Shown here: piece after piece, positions 1 to 5,136 of the stretch | Layout: every line of letters starts with the position of its first letter | Position numbering within the stretch: the stretch's first letter is position 1 | NCBI GenBank assembly: GCA_040005265.1 | Contig: JBDTZF010000134.1 | Coordinates: 1-6,554 of the forward strand | Length of the DNA: 6,554 nucleotides | DNA from: JBDTZF01 sp040005265 | GTDB lineage: Bacteria > Verrucomicrobiota > Verrucomicrobiia > Chthoniobacterales > UBA10450 | Reading direction: 5' to 3' | The notes under the pieces: model-generated | What the model was told of the DNA's origin: nothing | The model's input: only the letters and a program-made list of their open reading frames with translations | The model's database searches: none | Position numbers and translations under genes: made by a program

Positions 1-254
1 TGCATGTAAGGCGGCGTGCCGATCCAGATGATATCGAGATCGGGCAGGGCCAGCAGGTCGGCCCAATTCCGCATCGGCGTCGCATGCGGAAGATTTTCGC
101 TGCAAAATTTTTCCGAGCTTTCGTAGGTCGAATTAGAAACGGCGACAATTTCGACGTCGGGGCTTCGTTTTAAAGCAGGCAAATGCCGGGTCCGGACGAT
201 GTTGCCCGCTCCCACGATACCGAGCCGCAGCTTGTGATTATTTTTTGGGGTCAT
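1..254 (-). CDS. Gfo/Idh/MocA family oxidoreductase, N-terminal part (partial, runs off window)
   Basis: Only the first 84 codons are present; the gene continues beyond base 1. Translating the minus strand from the ATG at 254-252 gives a short polar leader, then a Rossmann beta-strand and glycine loop (LGIVGAGNIVRTRHLPAL, residues 11-28). A second strand follows (VEIVAVSNS, 34-42), then a helix, and then the DIIWIGTPPYM segment (74-84). This order, GxGxxG-like loop followed by a 'TPPYxH' strand, is the NAD(P)-binding domain typical of Gfo/Idh/MocA dehydrogenases, which oxidise or reduce sugars, inositols and related compounds in the cytoplasm. The substrate cannot be told because the C-terminal domain is missing. 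A GGAAG lies only one base before the ATG, too close to be a normal ribosome binding site. The gene is divergent from rpmB and shares a roughly 138-bp gap with it. Family is secure; specific function unknown. Confidence 0.85.
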   Translation of the reverse strand, partial: MTPKNNHKLRLGIVGAGNIVRTRHLPALKRSPDVEIVAVSNSTYESSEKFCSENLPHATPMRNWADLLALPDLDIIWIGTPPYM

Positions 255-340
255 GCTTCCGATTCAACTTCTGATCTTGTTCGTTCCCCGCGAATACCGC
301 GAGGGCAAAATTCGACCATCAGGCCCTGACTCCGTTCAAC

Positions 341-375
341 AATCGCTTGACAATCGCGGTGTGTGCGGGACGTTG
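341..375 (+). promoter_or_regulatory. Putative rpmB promoter, -35 element TTGACA
   Basis: A perfect TTGACA lies at 347-352, 41 bases before the rpmB ATG. With a 17-base spacer the -10 position would be ACGTTG (370-375), a poor match to TATAAT. The strength of the call therefore rests on the -35 and on conservation: the surrounding 20 bases (341-360) match the block upstream of acpP (2681-2700) at 17 of 20 positions. CAATCGC occurs twice here (340-346 and 351-357), 11 bases apart, which could be an operator or chance. The transcription start is not known. Confidence 0.45.
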
Positions 376-392
376 CGCCTCCTTTTTTTACT

Positions 393-656
393 ATGTCAAA
401 AGTTTGCGTTATCACTGGGTCCAAGCCGTCGCGTGGAAGCATTATTCACCGGCGCGGTATGGCCAAAAAGAAGGGCGGCGTCGGCCGGCACGTGACCAAG
501 AATGTGTCGCGCGTTTTTTCCCCGAATTTGCATGAACATCGCCTCTGGGTGCCGGAGCTGAAGAGATTCGTCCGCATCAAGGTCAGCGCGCGCGGTATGA
601 AGACGATCAACAAGAATGGCGCCTACCGGTCTTTGAAAAAAGCCGGCATCATTTAG
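393..656 (+). CDS. rpmB: 50S ribosomal protein L28
   Basis: Encodes an 87-residue basic protein of the large ribosomal subunit. The N-terminus MSKVCVITGSKPSRG is the L28 signature opening (usual form xxCxVTGKxPxxG). The central NLHEHRLWVPELKRFVRIKV (residues 44-63), followed by SARGMKTINKNG, is the conserved L28 body. The protein is close to the usual family length (about 78 in E. coli) and has a lysine-rich insert (MAKKKGGVGRH). Only one cysteine is present, so this is the zinc-free form. An in-frame ATG at 363 would add ten residues unlike any L28, so 393 is chosen. No Shine-Dalgarno sequence precedes it; the leader is a T-rich run (383-389). L28 is often paired with rpmG (L33), but rpmG is not adjacent here. 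The gene is monocistronic in this window and ends against a hairpin-rich convergent gap. Confidence 0.95.
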   Translation: MSKVCVITGSKPSRGSIIHRRGMAKKKGGVGRHVTKNVSRVFSPNLHEHRLWVPELKRFVRIKVSARGMKTINKNGAYRSLKKAGII

Positions 657-674
657 CATTCCGCCGTTCCTGTA

Positions 675-695
675 GCGGCGGTCTGTGACCGTCGC
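675..695. repeat. Small palindrome with TGT loop, possible rpmB terminator
   Basis: Nine-base arms at 675-683 and 687-695 flank a TGT loop; eight pairs are Watson-Crick and one is G:T. The element is preceded by TGTA (671-674). Another stem is possible with CCGCCG (661-666) pairing to CGGCGG (676-681), and the two folds exclude each other. It begins 18 bases after the rpmB stop, so it could end transcription, but there is no T run, so it is not a classical intrinsic terminator. The same 'GTAGC + stem + TGT loop' layout recurs at 2571-2594, which suggests a dispersed repeat family. Confidence 0.5.
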
Positions 696-706
696 ATTCT
701 TCGCTT

Positions 707-855
707 GGGTAGCGCACGCGTCTCGCGTGTCTGGTGAAGGTGTCTCGCCAGCGCGAACTTCCCTTACCCGGACGCCGGCAAGGGAGTCATCGTTCTATAA
801 AAAGTTCGTTTCGGCGAGACACCGAAACCAGACACGCGAGACGCGTGCGTTACCC
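707..855. repeat. 149-bp long inverted repeat between convergent genes
   Basis: Arms of 43 bases at 707-749 and 813-855 are inverted copies with 39 of 43 matching. Each arm also contains its own small palindrome: CACGCG-TCT-CGCGTG in the left arm (715-729) and its complement in the right arm. The 63-base centre keeps some symmetry: CGAACTT (754-760) pairs with AAGTTCG (803-809), and CCCTT (761-765) with AAGGG (780-784). The right arm ends on the last base of the stop codon of the minus-strand gene. Taken as a whole it is a single cruciform-capable unit like a REP/BIME or MITE, and it may act as a two-way terminator for rpmB and the convergent gene. No target-site duplication is obvious. Confidence 0.75.
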
Positions 856-2516
856 TACCCGCCGCCGATTTCGGCGTCCGGGTCTAACACTTGCGGCGCA
901 GGTTCTGGTTGTCGATCCCGCACAGGTGATTCCGTATTCGCTTCAGGTAGGGGCCGTTCACCCGAGCCGCCCGCACCGGAACCATCTGGTGACGGCGCAT
1001 CAATCGCCGCTACCGGAGATCCCGCCGGTTCTTCTCCATCTTTCCCGGCTTTTCCCTCTGCCTCCGGCGCACCTTCCGTTACCGGCTTCGTTTTCTCTCG
1101 TGGCAGATCGAGCGAGCCATCATTGAATTCGATGACGTGACCTTCGCTAACGAGCCAGTGCAAATCCGACGCCAACGCCAGCTTCCGCGCTTCTCCATCT
1201 TCGCCGTCAGCGCTGGGAATTAACGCGTCGGCAAGTTCCTTTCGGCCAATTTTGGGGGCTTTCGTGATCGCCTGGAGAATTGCGTTCACTGTTAGCGAGA
1301 GACCGGCGTGATCATGGACCAGTGGGCGGGCGCGAATTGGCGAAACGAATAACATTCCGCGTCGATGCCGGAAAACGTTGAGCCCGACCTGGCGAAATTG
1401 CCCGGCCAATTCCTGCATGATGTTCGAGGGCGAACGGACTTCCTGGGTCCACGCATCCTCAATCGCGCGATGCAACCCGCGATCAGTCAGGCGCCGGCTT
1501 TGCACGCCACCGATGGCGACTTCCTCCACGCCGCGAACCAAACTCGGCAGATAAGTTGTCCGAAAATGTTTCTCCGCATCGGTCACCGAAGAAAACGCCG
1601 ACGGTGGTTCCTCGCGTACCGTTGTGTAAGTGGTCACTCTTTGCGCCTCTTCCTTCCAACGTTCCACCAGCGCCGGGTCGTTAACGATTTCGATCTGCCG
1701 TTGATAGTCGGGAAAACTCATCCGCCGGCTGAACCGCTGTTCGTAAAGGGTCCGCAACCGCGGCTGGTACGCATGATGATTTGTCGGGCCAAGTAATGTT
1801 CCGCTCAGCCGATCGCGCGCGACGCTGGTGAAGTTTCCCTTAATCGGTTCGCCCTGGGTGATGTCGACCTTGTAAAAATCCTCCTGGCTCAGCCGGAATG
1901 CGCTCTCTTCCAGAAATTGACGGTTCGATCCGACCGGTCCGCCCTCGCCGAGTTGAAAAAGCGGCGTCTCCGGTTTGGCGGTTAAACGCACTTCATAACG
2001 CTCCGGTTTTTCAAGAAACAAACGGGCGAGATGAAAAAGGGAATAAGCAACCGATCCCGACCTGACCTGCGTAATCACGCTTTCCAGAACCGGCGTGCGC
2101 GGCATAAACCGCACCGTAACATCAATCGGCGCTGGCTGCGGAGCGGGCGCGCGATGCTCGCGCTGTCGATCCTGTCCCCGATCTCTTGGTCCGGCTTCCC
2201 GTGCGCCGCCCCCCGGGCGAGCCTGATCACGCCCGCCCTTCCTGGGTTCGCGCGAATCAGGCCTTCGGCCTTGAGTCGTTGGGCGTGGGGCGCCTGCCCC
2301 GCCGGAGCGTTGCGGAGAGTTCGGGGTGGGGCGCCTTCCCCTATCGTCTCTGCCGCCTCCCGGCCCTCGCCGTCCCTCATCACGCCGTCCTCTTCCCCGC
2401 GGTTCCCCTTCCTCGCCAGTGTAATGATCATAGCTCTTCGTCTCGGTCTCCTTCAGCCAGGCGGGCATTAGTTTGAGATCGAGCAAATCGACCGGCGACG
2501 GAGTCTCGGGCGGCAT
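855..2516 (-). CDS. Large protein of unknown function with RG-rich N-terminus and probable winged-helix segment
   Basis: I do not recognise the family of this 553-residue protein. Residues 1-33 are fairly ordinary (PVDLLDLKLMPAWLKE). Residues about 34-130 are low-complexity and rich in Arg, Gly and Pro with RG/GGR runs, as in disordered RNA-binding tails. Residues about 131-400 form a mixed alpha/beta core (VTVRFMPRTPVLESVI; RLSGTLLGPTNHHAY; RTLYEQRFSRRMSFPDY). Residues about 403-472 (LTVNAILQAITKAPKIGRKELADAL, then LASDLHWLVSEGHVIEF) look like a winged helix. Residues 476-553 are an acidic Pro/Gly tail. No signal peptide or membrane segment is visible, so it is probably cytoplasmic. AGGAG sits only two bases before the ATG, an unusually short spacing; the next Met is residue 17. 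The opposite charges of the two tails suggest nucleic-acid contact, but that is inference. It stands alone and is convergent with rpmB. Confidence 0.85.
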   Translation of the reverse strand: MPPETPSPVDLLDLKLMPAWLKETETKSYDHYTGEEGEPRGRGRRDEGRRGPGGGRDDRGRRPTPNSPQRSGGAGAPRPTTQGRRPDSREPRKGGRDQARPGGGAREAGPRDRGQDRQREHRAPAPQPAPIDVTVRFMPRTPVLESVITQVRSGSVAYSLFHLARLFLEKPERYEVRLTAKPETPLFQLGEGGPVGSNRQFLEESAFRLSQEDFYKVDITQGEPIKGNFTSVARDRLSGTLLGPTNHHAYQPRLRTLYEQRFSRRMSFPDYQRQIEIVNDPALVERWKEEAQRVTTYTTVREEPPSAFSSVTDAEKHFRTTYLPSLVRGVEEVAIGGVQSRRLTDRGLHRAIEDAWTQEVRSPSNIMQELAGQFRQVGLNVFRHRRGMLFVSPIRARPLVHDHAGLSLTVNAILQAITKAPKIGRKELADALIPSADGEDGEARKLALASDLHWLVSEGHVIEFNDGSLDLPREKTKPVTEGAPEAEGKAGKDGEEPAGSPVAAIDAPSPDGSGAGGSGERPLPEANTESPVRDRQPEPAPQVLDPDAEIGGG

Positions 2517-2570
2517 CGCTCCTATTTAACCTGATATTGCCATTCGCACAAAATTTGCTGCGCTTTCCGC

Positions 2571-2594
2571 TGTAGCCACCGGCCTGTGGCCGGT
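2571..2594. repeat. Small palindrome with TGT loop (second copy of the layout)
   Basis: A perfect seven-base stem, ACCGGCC (2578-2584) with GGCCGGT (2588-2594), encloses a TGT loop and is preceded by TGTAGC (2571-2576). The leader and loop are the same as in the element at 671-695, while the stem bases differ and compensate each other. It lies in the gap upstream of acpP. Confidence 0.55.
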
Positions 2595-2622
2595 TCGTCA
2601 TTCAGGCAATTTGAAAAAACCA

Positions 2623-2646
2623 GCCGGCCCACAGGGTCGTAGCTCC
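2623..2646. repeat. Related palindrome in opposite orientation
   Basis: On the minus strand this reads GGAGCTAC, then GACCC, TGT, GGGCC, then GGC. It has the same TGT loop with a five-base stem containing one G:T pair (2626-2630 with 2634-2638). It lies 32 bases after the palindrome at 2578-2594 and faces the other way, so the two form a head-to-head pair like a BIME. The partner arms partly pair with one another (CCGGCC...TGTGG against CCACAGGG). Confidence 0.5.
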
Positions 2647-2680
2647 AACTCTTTGTGATAATTGGCCGCCAATTCCTCGA

Positions 2681-2715
2681 AATCGATTGACAAGCGCGCT
2701 AATTCTTTTACTTGC
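2681..2715 (+). promoter_or_regulatory. Putative acpP promoter, -35 element TTGACA
   Basis: A perfect TTGACA lies at 2687-2692, within a 20-base block (2681-2700) that matches the rpmB block at 17 of 20 positions; the shared form is AATCGMTTGACAAKCGCGST. At 17-base spacing the -10 would be ACTTGC (2710-2715), which is weak; TTTACT (2707-2712) fits TATAAT better but at 14-base spacing. It lies 86 bases before the acpP ATG, so a leader of about 60 bases is expected. Confidence 0.5.
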
Positions 2716-2777
2716 CTTGCTGTGCCCGGACTGCTTTAACTTTTCGGCGCGCAGAAAACTCTAACCAAAAGCATTTT

Positions 2778-3059
2778 ATGGCCGAAAAATCAATTGAAGA
2801 AAAGGTGAAGGACATCATCGTCGAGCAGCTCGGCGTTAATCCCGAACAGGTTACAGAAAAGGCGTCCTTTATCGAAGATCTGGGCGCGGATTCGCTCGAC
2901 ATCGTGGAACTAGTGATGGCGTTTGAAGAGGAATTCGGGGTGGAAGTTCCCGACGAAGACGCGGAGAAATTGCAGACTGTGGGCGACGTCATTAAGTACA
3001 TCGAAGAGCGCGCCAAGCAGGGTGGCGGCGCTGGCGGCACTGCCCCCACCGGCGGTTAG
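2778..3059 (+). CDS. acpP: Acyl carrier protein
   Basis: This 93-residue acidic protein carries growing acyl chains on a phosphopantetheine arm during fatty-acid synthesis in the cytoplasm. The attachment site is Ser39 in the DLGADSLDIVELVMAFEEEF motif (residues 34-53). Helix 1 (about 5-18, SIEEKVKDIIVEQL) and the later VGDVIKYIEE helix (68-77) complete the four-helix ACP fold. It is longer than the usual 77-80 residues because of a Gly-rich tail (residues 82-93, GGGAGGTAPTGG). An in-frame ATG at 2712 would add 22 residues with no ACP likeness, so 2778 is chosen. There is no Shine-Dalgarno sequence; the leader before the ATG is A/T-rich. In many bacteria acpP is followed by fabF, but here a 300-bp repeat region and a channel gene follow. 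This is the housekeeping type rather than a polyketide ACP, judging by the motif. Confidence 0.95.
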   Translation: MAEKSIEEKVKDIIVEQLGVNPEQVTEKASFIEDLGADSLDIVELVMAFEEEFGVEVPDEDAEKLQTVGDVIKYIEERAKQGGGAGGTAPTGG

Positions 3060-3134
3060 TCCTAGGATAATTTCGCGAATCTACGCGTGGGATCGTAATT
3101 TCGCGTCACGCGTTTGGATGCTGGGCAAATTCGA

Positions 3135-3298
3135 AGCGCCAACATCCAAGCTCCAGAGAAATTCCAATCCCAAAGCTCCAATGGCCGCGAAAATTGGGAG
3201 ATTTGCCCAGGCGCTTGCGTTTTGGAGTGCGGCGCTGCTGCGCCGCTTCCCCAAACGCTTGATTATTGGCGCTTGAAGATTCACTGGATGTTGGTGCT
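3135..3298. repeat. 164-bp MITE-like element with inverted ends
   Basis: The ends AGCGCCAACATCCA (3135-3148) and TGGATGTTGGTGCT (3285-3298) are inverted copies with 13 of 14 bases matching. The left end continues in CCAA-type words spaced about seven bases apart (CCAACAT, CCAAGCT, CCAGAGA), and the right end continues past 3298 in TTGG-type words (TTGGTGC, TTGGGTT, TTGGAGT). The centre holds a separate GC-rich stem-loop. It has no coding capacity. A non-autonomous repeat is the simplest reading; a decayed insertion is another. Confidence 0.5.
3217..3258. repeat. GC-rich stem-loop inside the element
   Basis: Arms of 19 bases (3217-3235 and 3240-3258) pair at 15 of 19 positions around a TGCT loop. 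The inner seven pairs (GCGGCGC with GCGCCGC) and the outer six (GCGTTT with AAACGC) are perfect. No T run follows, so it is not a standard terminator, although it would still end or pause acpP read-through if transcribed. Confidence 0.6.
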
Positions 3299-3314
3299 TG
3301 GGTTTTGGAGTTTG

Positions 3315-3336
3315 GCCATTCGCGGTTGCGAATGGC
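3315..3336. repeat. Perfect 9-bp hairpin upstream of mscS
   Basis: GCCATTCGC (3315-3323) and GCGAATGGC (3328-3336) are exact inverted copies around a GGTT loop, ending 25 bases before the mscS ATG. In mRNA it would be a stable leader hairpin; as DNA it could be an operator. Which of these applies, if either, cannot be decided here. Confidence 0.55.
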
Positions 3337-3361
3337 TTCGATACGCCCAGACTAGAATGCA

Positions 3362-4486
3362 ATGCCCGATCTAAGTCTGCTTCAACAGCCGTTGCTTCAC
3401 GTCTTCGGTCATCACATCTCGGCGCTCGGTCTCATAGCGTTCGGCGCCCTTCTGACCGCCGGGCTACTCATCGCGCGCATTTTCCAAAGCGAATTCATCC
3501 GCCGCTTTCTCATTCGGCTCCGAATCCAGCCCAATTTAGTCGCAATCATCACTACGATCCTGAGCCTGGCCACGCTCATCTTCTTTGTGGTCAGCGCGAT
3601 CAACGCCGCCGGCGTTCCGCTGGGATGGAACGCGCCCGTCCCGGGCCTTAAACTCAGTCTGGTCCAAATTTTTCTCTTCGGCGGGTTGCTGATCGCGGTC
3701 TTTTGGATTTCAGCGCGGACGAAGGTTTTCCTGTTCAACAGTTTCCTCGCCAAGAGCGGGCTCGACCGTTCCCTGCAGTACGCCATCGCCCAGGTCGTCA
3801 GCAACATCGTCCTGATCGTCGGCATCTTCATCGTCCTCGATAACGCCGGCATTCATCTCGGGGCCCTGACCGTTTTCGCCGGCGCGGTCGGCGTCGGGGT
3901 CGGCTTTGGTTTGCAAAACATCGCCAGCAATTTCATCAGCGGCTTGGTCATTCTGGCCGAGCGACCGATAGCCATCGGCGACCGGATCGAAGTGTCCGGG
4001 GTCACCGGGCAGGTGATGCAAATCCGTGCTCGGAGCACGATCATCCGCACCAACGACAACATCACCATGATCGTGCCGAACACGAAGTTTATCGACTCGA
4101 CTGTGACCAACTGGACGTACGGCGATCCGCGGGTCCGGTTCCGGATTCCGATCGGGATCGCTTACGGGAGCGACATCGACAAAACGTGCAACGCGCTGCT
4201 GGCGGCGGCTGATGAAAATCCCGATACTTTGAAGGAGCCCGCGCCCACGGTTTTCCTGGATAGATTTGGCGACAACGCCATGGAGTTCGAGCTGGTGGTC
4301 TGGAGCAAGGACATGAGCTCGCGGCCCCGCGGTTATAAGAGCGAACTCAATTTCGCCATTGTGGAGAAATTGAGCAAAGCCGGGATCGAGATCGCCTATC
4401 CTCAACGGGACATTCACATCCGTAGCGGCGTTCTCAAAGTCGAATCCGCCGATATCGGATCGACAAAACAACACGAACCGAGATGA
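3362..4486 (+). CDS. MscS-family small-conductance mechanosensitive ion channel
   Basis: This 374-residue inner-membrane protein likely opens under membrane tension to release solutes on osmotic downshock. Five hydrophobic segments are visible at about 20-40, 58-80, 98-117, 142-163 and 165-197. The last is the MscS pore helix (AGAVGVGVGFGLQNIASNF, about 173-191), with alternating Gly/Ala for helix packing. It runs into VILAERPIAIGDRIEV (196-211), the start of the cytoplasmic beta domain, which continues through ITMIVPNTKFIDSTVTNW (234-251). The C-terminal alpha/beta domain ends with GIEIAYPQRDIHI (341-353), typical of the family. E. coli MscS has three TM helices and 286 residues, so this is a longer, MscK/YbdG-like subtype with two extra N-terminal helices. 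No Shine-Dalgarno sequence precedes the ATG. The stop codon adjoins the attC-like palindrome that follows. Symbol left empty because the subtype is uncertain. Confidence 0.93.
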   Translation: MPDLSLLQQPLLHVFGHHISALGLIAFGALLTAGLLIARIFQSEFIRRFLIRLRIQPNLVAIITTILSLATLIFFVVSAINAAGVPLGWNAPVPGLKLSLVQIFLFGGLLIAVFWISARTKVFLFNSFLAKSGLDRSLQYAIAQVVSNIVLIVGIFIVLDNAGIHLGALTVFAGAVGVGVGFGLQNIASNFISGLVILAERPIAIGDRIEVSGVTGQVMQIRARSTIIRTNDNITMIVPNTKFIDSTVTNWTYGDPRVRFRIPIGIAYGSDIDKTCNALLAAADENPDTLKEPAPTVFLDRFGDNAMEFELVVWSKDMSSRPRGYKSELNFAIVEKLSKAGIEIAYPQRDIHIRSGVLKVESADIGSTKQHEPR

Positions 4487-4589
4487 TGATGCGTCCGAAC
4501 CAATCCTCGAATCCGCCGTTCCGGTTTGTTCGGAGGGAGCTGACGGATTAGGCGGAATGATTCCGGCTAATTCTCGTTAGACGTATCAT
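4486..4589. other. attC-like recombination site, upstream edge of a possible gene cassette
   Basis: The outer ends pair: ATGATGCGTCCGAAC (4486-4500) is the inverse of GTTAGACGTATCAT (4576-4589) apart from one mismatch and a short insertion. The right core GTTAGAC (4576-4582) fits the integron R' consensus GTTRRRY exactly; the left core is a degenerate R''. Inside, TCGAATC (4507-4513) against GATTCCG (4559-4565) could serve as L''/L', and GAATCCGCC (4509-4517) pairs with GGCGGA...TTC (4551-4563) with a bulge. Core-to-core length is about 90 bases, within the attC range. The next gene starts six bases after the R' core. Integron identity is inferred. Confidence 0.45.
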
Positions 4590-5004
4590 GCGCTCACTCC
4601 TTTCCACGCTTCTGGTTCTCGTATTCAGCGGAGTCGCCATCGCTGCTGACTACACCGACAAAGATGTACTCGGGCATTGGTACCGCGGCGACCATCTCGG
4701 CTACAACGTCTTGCTTATGTTATCGCGGGATCATACTTATAAAGCCACTTGGACGGGCGATGAGGTCGATCCGAAGGCAAAGCGTCCTGGAGAGTACGGC
4801 AGCGCGAGCGGCCAATGGAAGCTGGAGGGAGATCGTCTTGTCGTCACGCCACAAAAAGAGACGAAAGACACGAAGGGAGATGTTTCCACCATGCGTTTGC
4901 AGCGGCAGCGCGGCAAAATCGTCTTAACACCTCTTCGTCCTCTTCCAGTTCCCACCATTTTCCACCTCGACCCGATGATGGTATTCGAGCGCGAGTCCCG
5001 ATGA
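4588..5004 (+). CDS. Small secreted protein of unknown function, possible cassette cargo
   Basis: A 138-residue protein with a clear Sec signal peptide: MRSLL, then a hydrophobic stretch to residue 16, then AIAAD (17-21), giving cleavage after Ala19 or Ala20. The mature part alternates short strands and turns (GHWYRGDHLGYNVLLMLSRD, then YKATWTGDE, then GQWKLEGDRLVVTPQ, then KIVLTPL). This is the pattern of a lipocalin-like beta-barrel or beta-sandwich in which 'GxW...GxWxxxGxxLxL' repeats; similar sequences are often annotated as hypothetical or lipocalin-like. No catalytic residues or cysteines stand out. Location is probably periplasmic. The ATG at 4588 has no Shine-Dalgarno sequence; it directly follows a GTTAGACGTATC block whose exact inverse starts three bases after the stop (5007-5018), as expected for an integron gene cassette. 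Function unknown. Confidence 0.8.
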   Translation: MRSLLSTLLVLVFSGVAIAADYTDKDVLGHWYRGDHLGYNVLLMLSRDHTYKATWTGDEVDPKAKRPGEYGSASGQWKLEGDRLVVTPQKETKDTKGDVSTMRLQRQRGKIVLTPLRPLPVPTIFHLDPMMVFERESR

Positions 5005-5006
5005 AC

Positions 5007-5136
5007 GATACGTCTAACCAGTCAGTGGAGCTAACCGCCACCCGTCGTTCGCTCACGTTTTTGTATGACTAGAACATCTTCCCTTCGAGCGACGCTTGCC
5101 CTCGGTGGCGCCGACCGCAGATGTCGCACTTAGATC
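5007..5136. other. attC-like recombination site, downstream edge of the possible cassette
   Basis: GATACGTCTAAC (5007-5018) contains GTCTAAC, an exact fit to the R'' consensus RYYYAAC, and is the perfect inverse of 4576-4587. The expected right core is degenerate: CTTAGAT (5129-5135) keeps TTAGA. Between them the strand folds back: CGCCACC (5036-5042) pairs exactly with GGTGGCG (5104-5110), and CGTTCGCTC (5046-5054) pairs with GAGCGACG (5087-5094) with one bulged T. Core-to-core length is about 124 bases, similar to long attC sites such as the Vibrio VCR type. The next gene's ATG (5121) lies inside the right arm. Confidence 0.45.

Larger units (their letters stand above)
3060..3361. other. 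Gene-free interval of nested hairpins and degenerate heptad repeats
   Basis: No convincing gene is present; the short open frames here have no domain likeness and run through repeat DNA. The 10-base word TAATTTCGCG occurs twice (3068-3077, 3096-3105), each copy followed by ACGCGT. Then come a CCAA-rich heptad stretch (3139-3180), a GC-rich hairpin (3217-3258), a TTGG-rich heptad stretch (3285-3315) and a perfect hairpin (3315-3336). Any mscS promoter must lie here, but I cannot pick one with confidence. Confidence 0.7.

Noticed and set aside
685..1140. Open frame of 151 codons on the plus strand
   Set aside because: It starts in the inverted repeat and runs antisense through the Pro/Gly-rich C-terminal tail of the minus-strand gene; composition is Ser/Pro/Arg low complexity and no domain is visible.
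2031..2476. Several open frames opposite or overlapping the RG-rich coding part
   Set aside because: GC-rich, low-complexity coding DNA keeps other frames open; the translations show no fold or conserved motif.
2712..2777. Upstream in-frame ATG for acpP
   Set aside because: It would add 22 residues unlike any acyl carrier protein and begin within the promoter region.
3081..3374. Short frames on both strands between acpP and mscS
   Set aside because: They consist of the hairpins and heptad repeats and have no likeness to proteins; no plausible ribosome binding site either.
3710..4474. 254-codon minus-strand frame across the mscS gene
   Set aside because: The plus-strand frame has unmistakable MscS motifs; this one is its antisense shadow, rich in Asp/Arg/Val without any domain.
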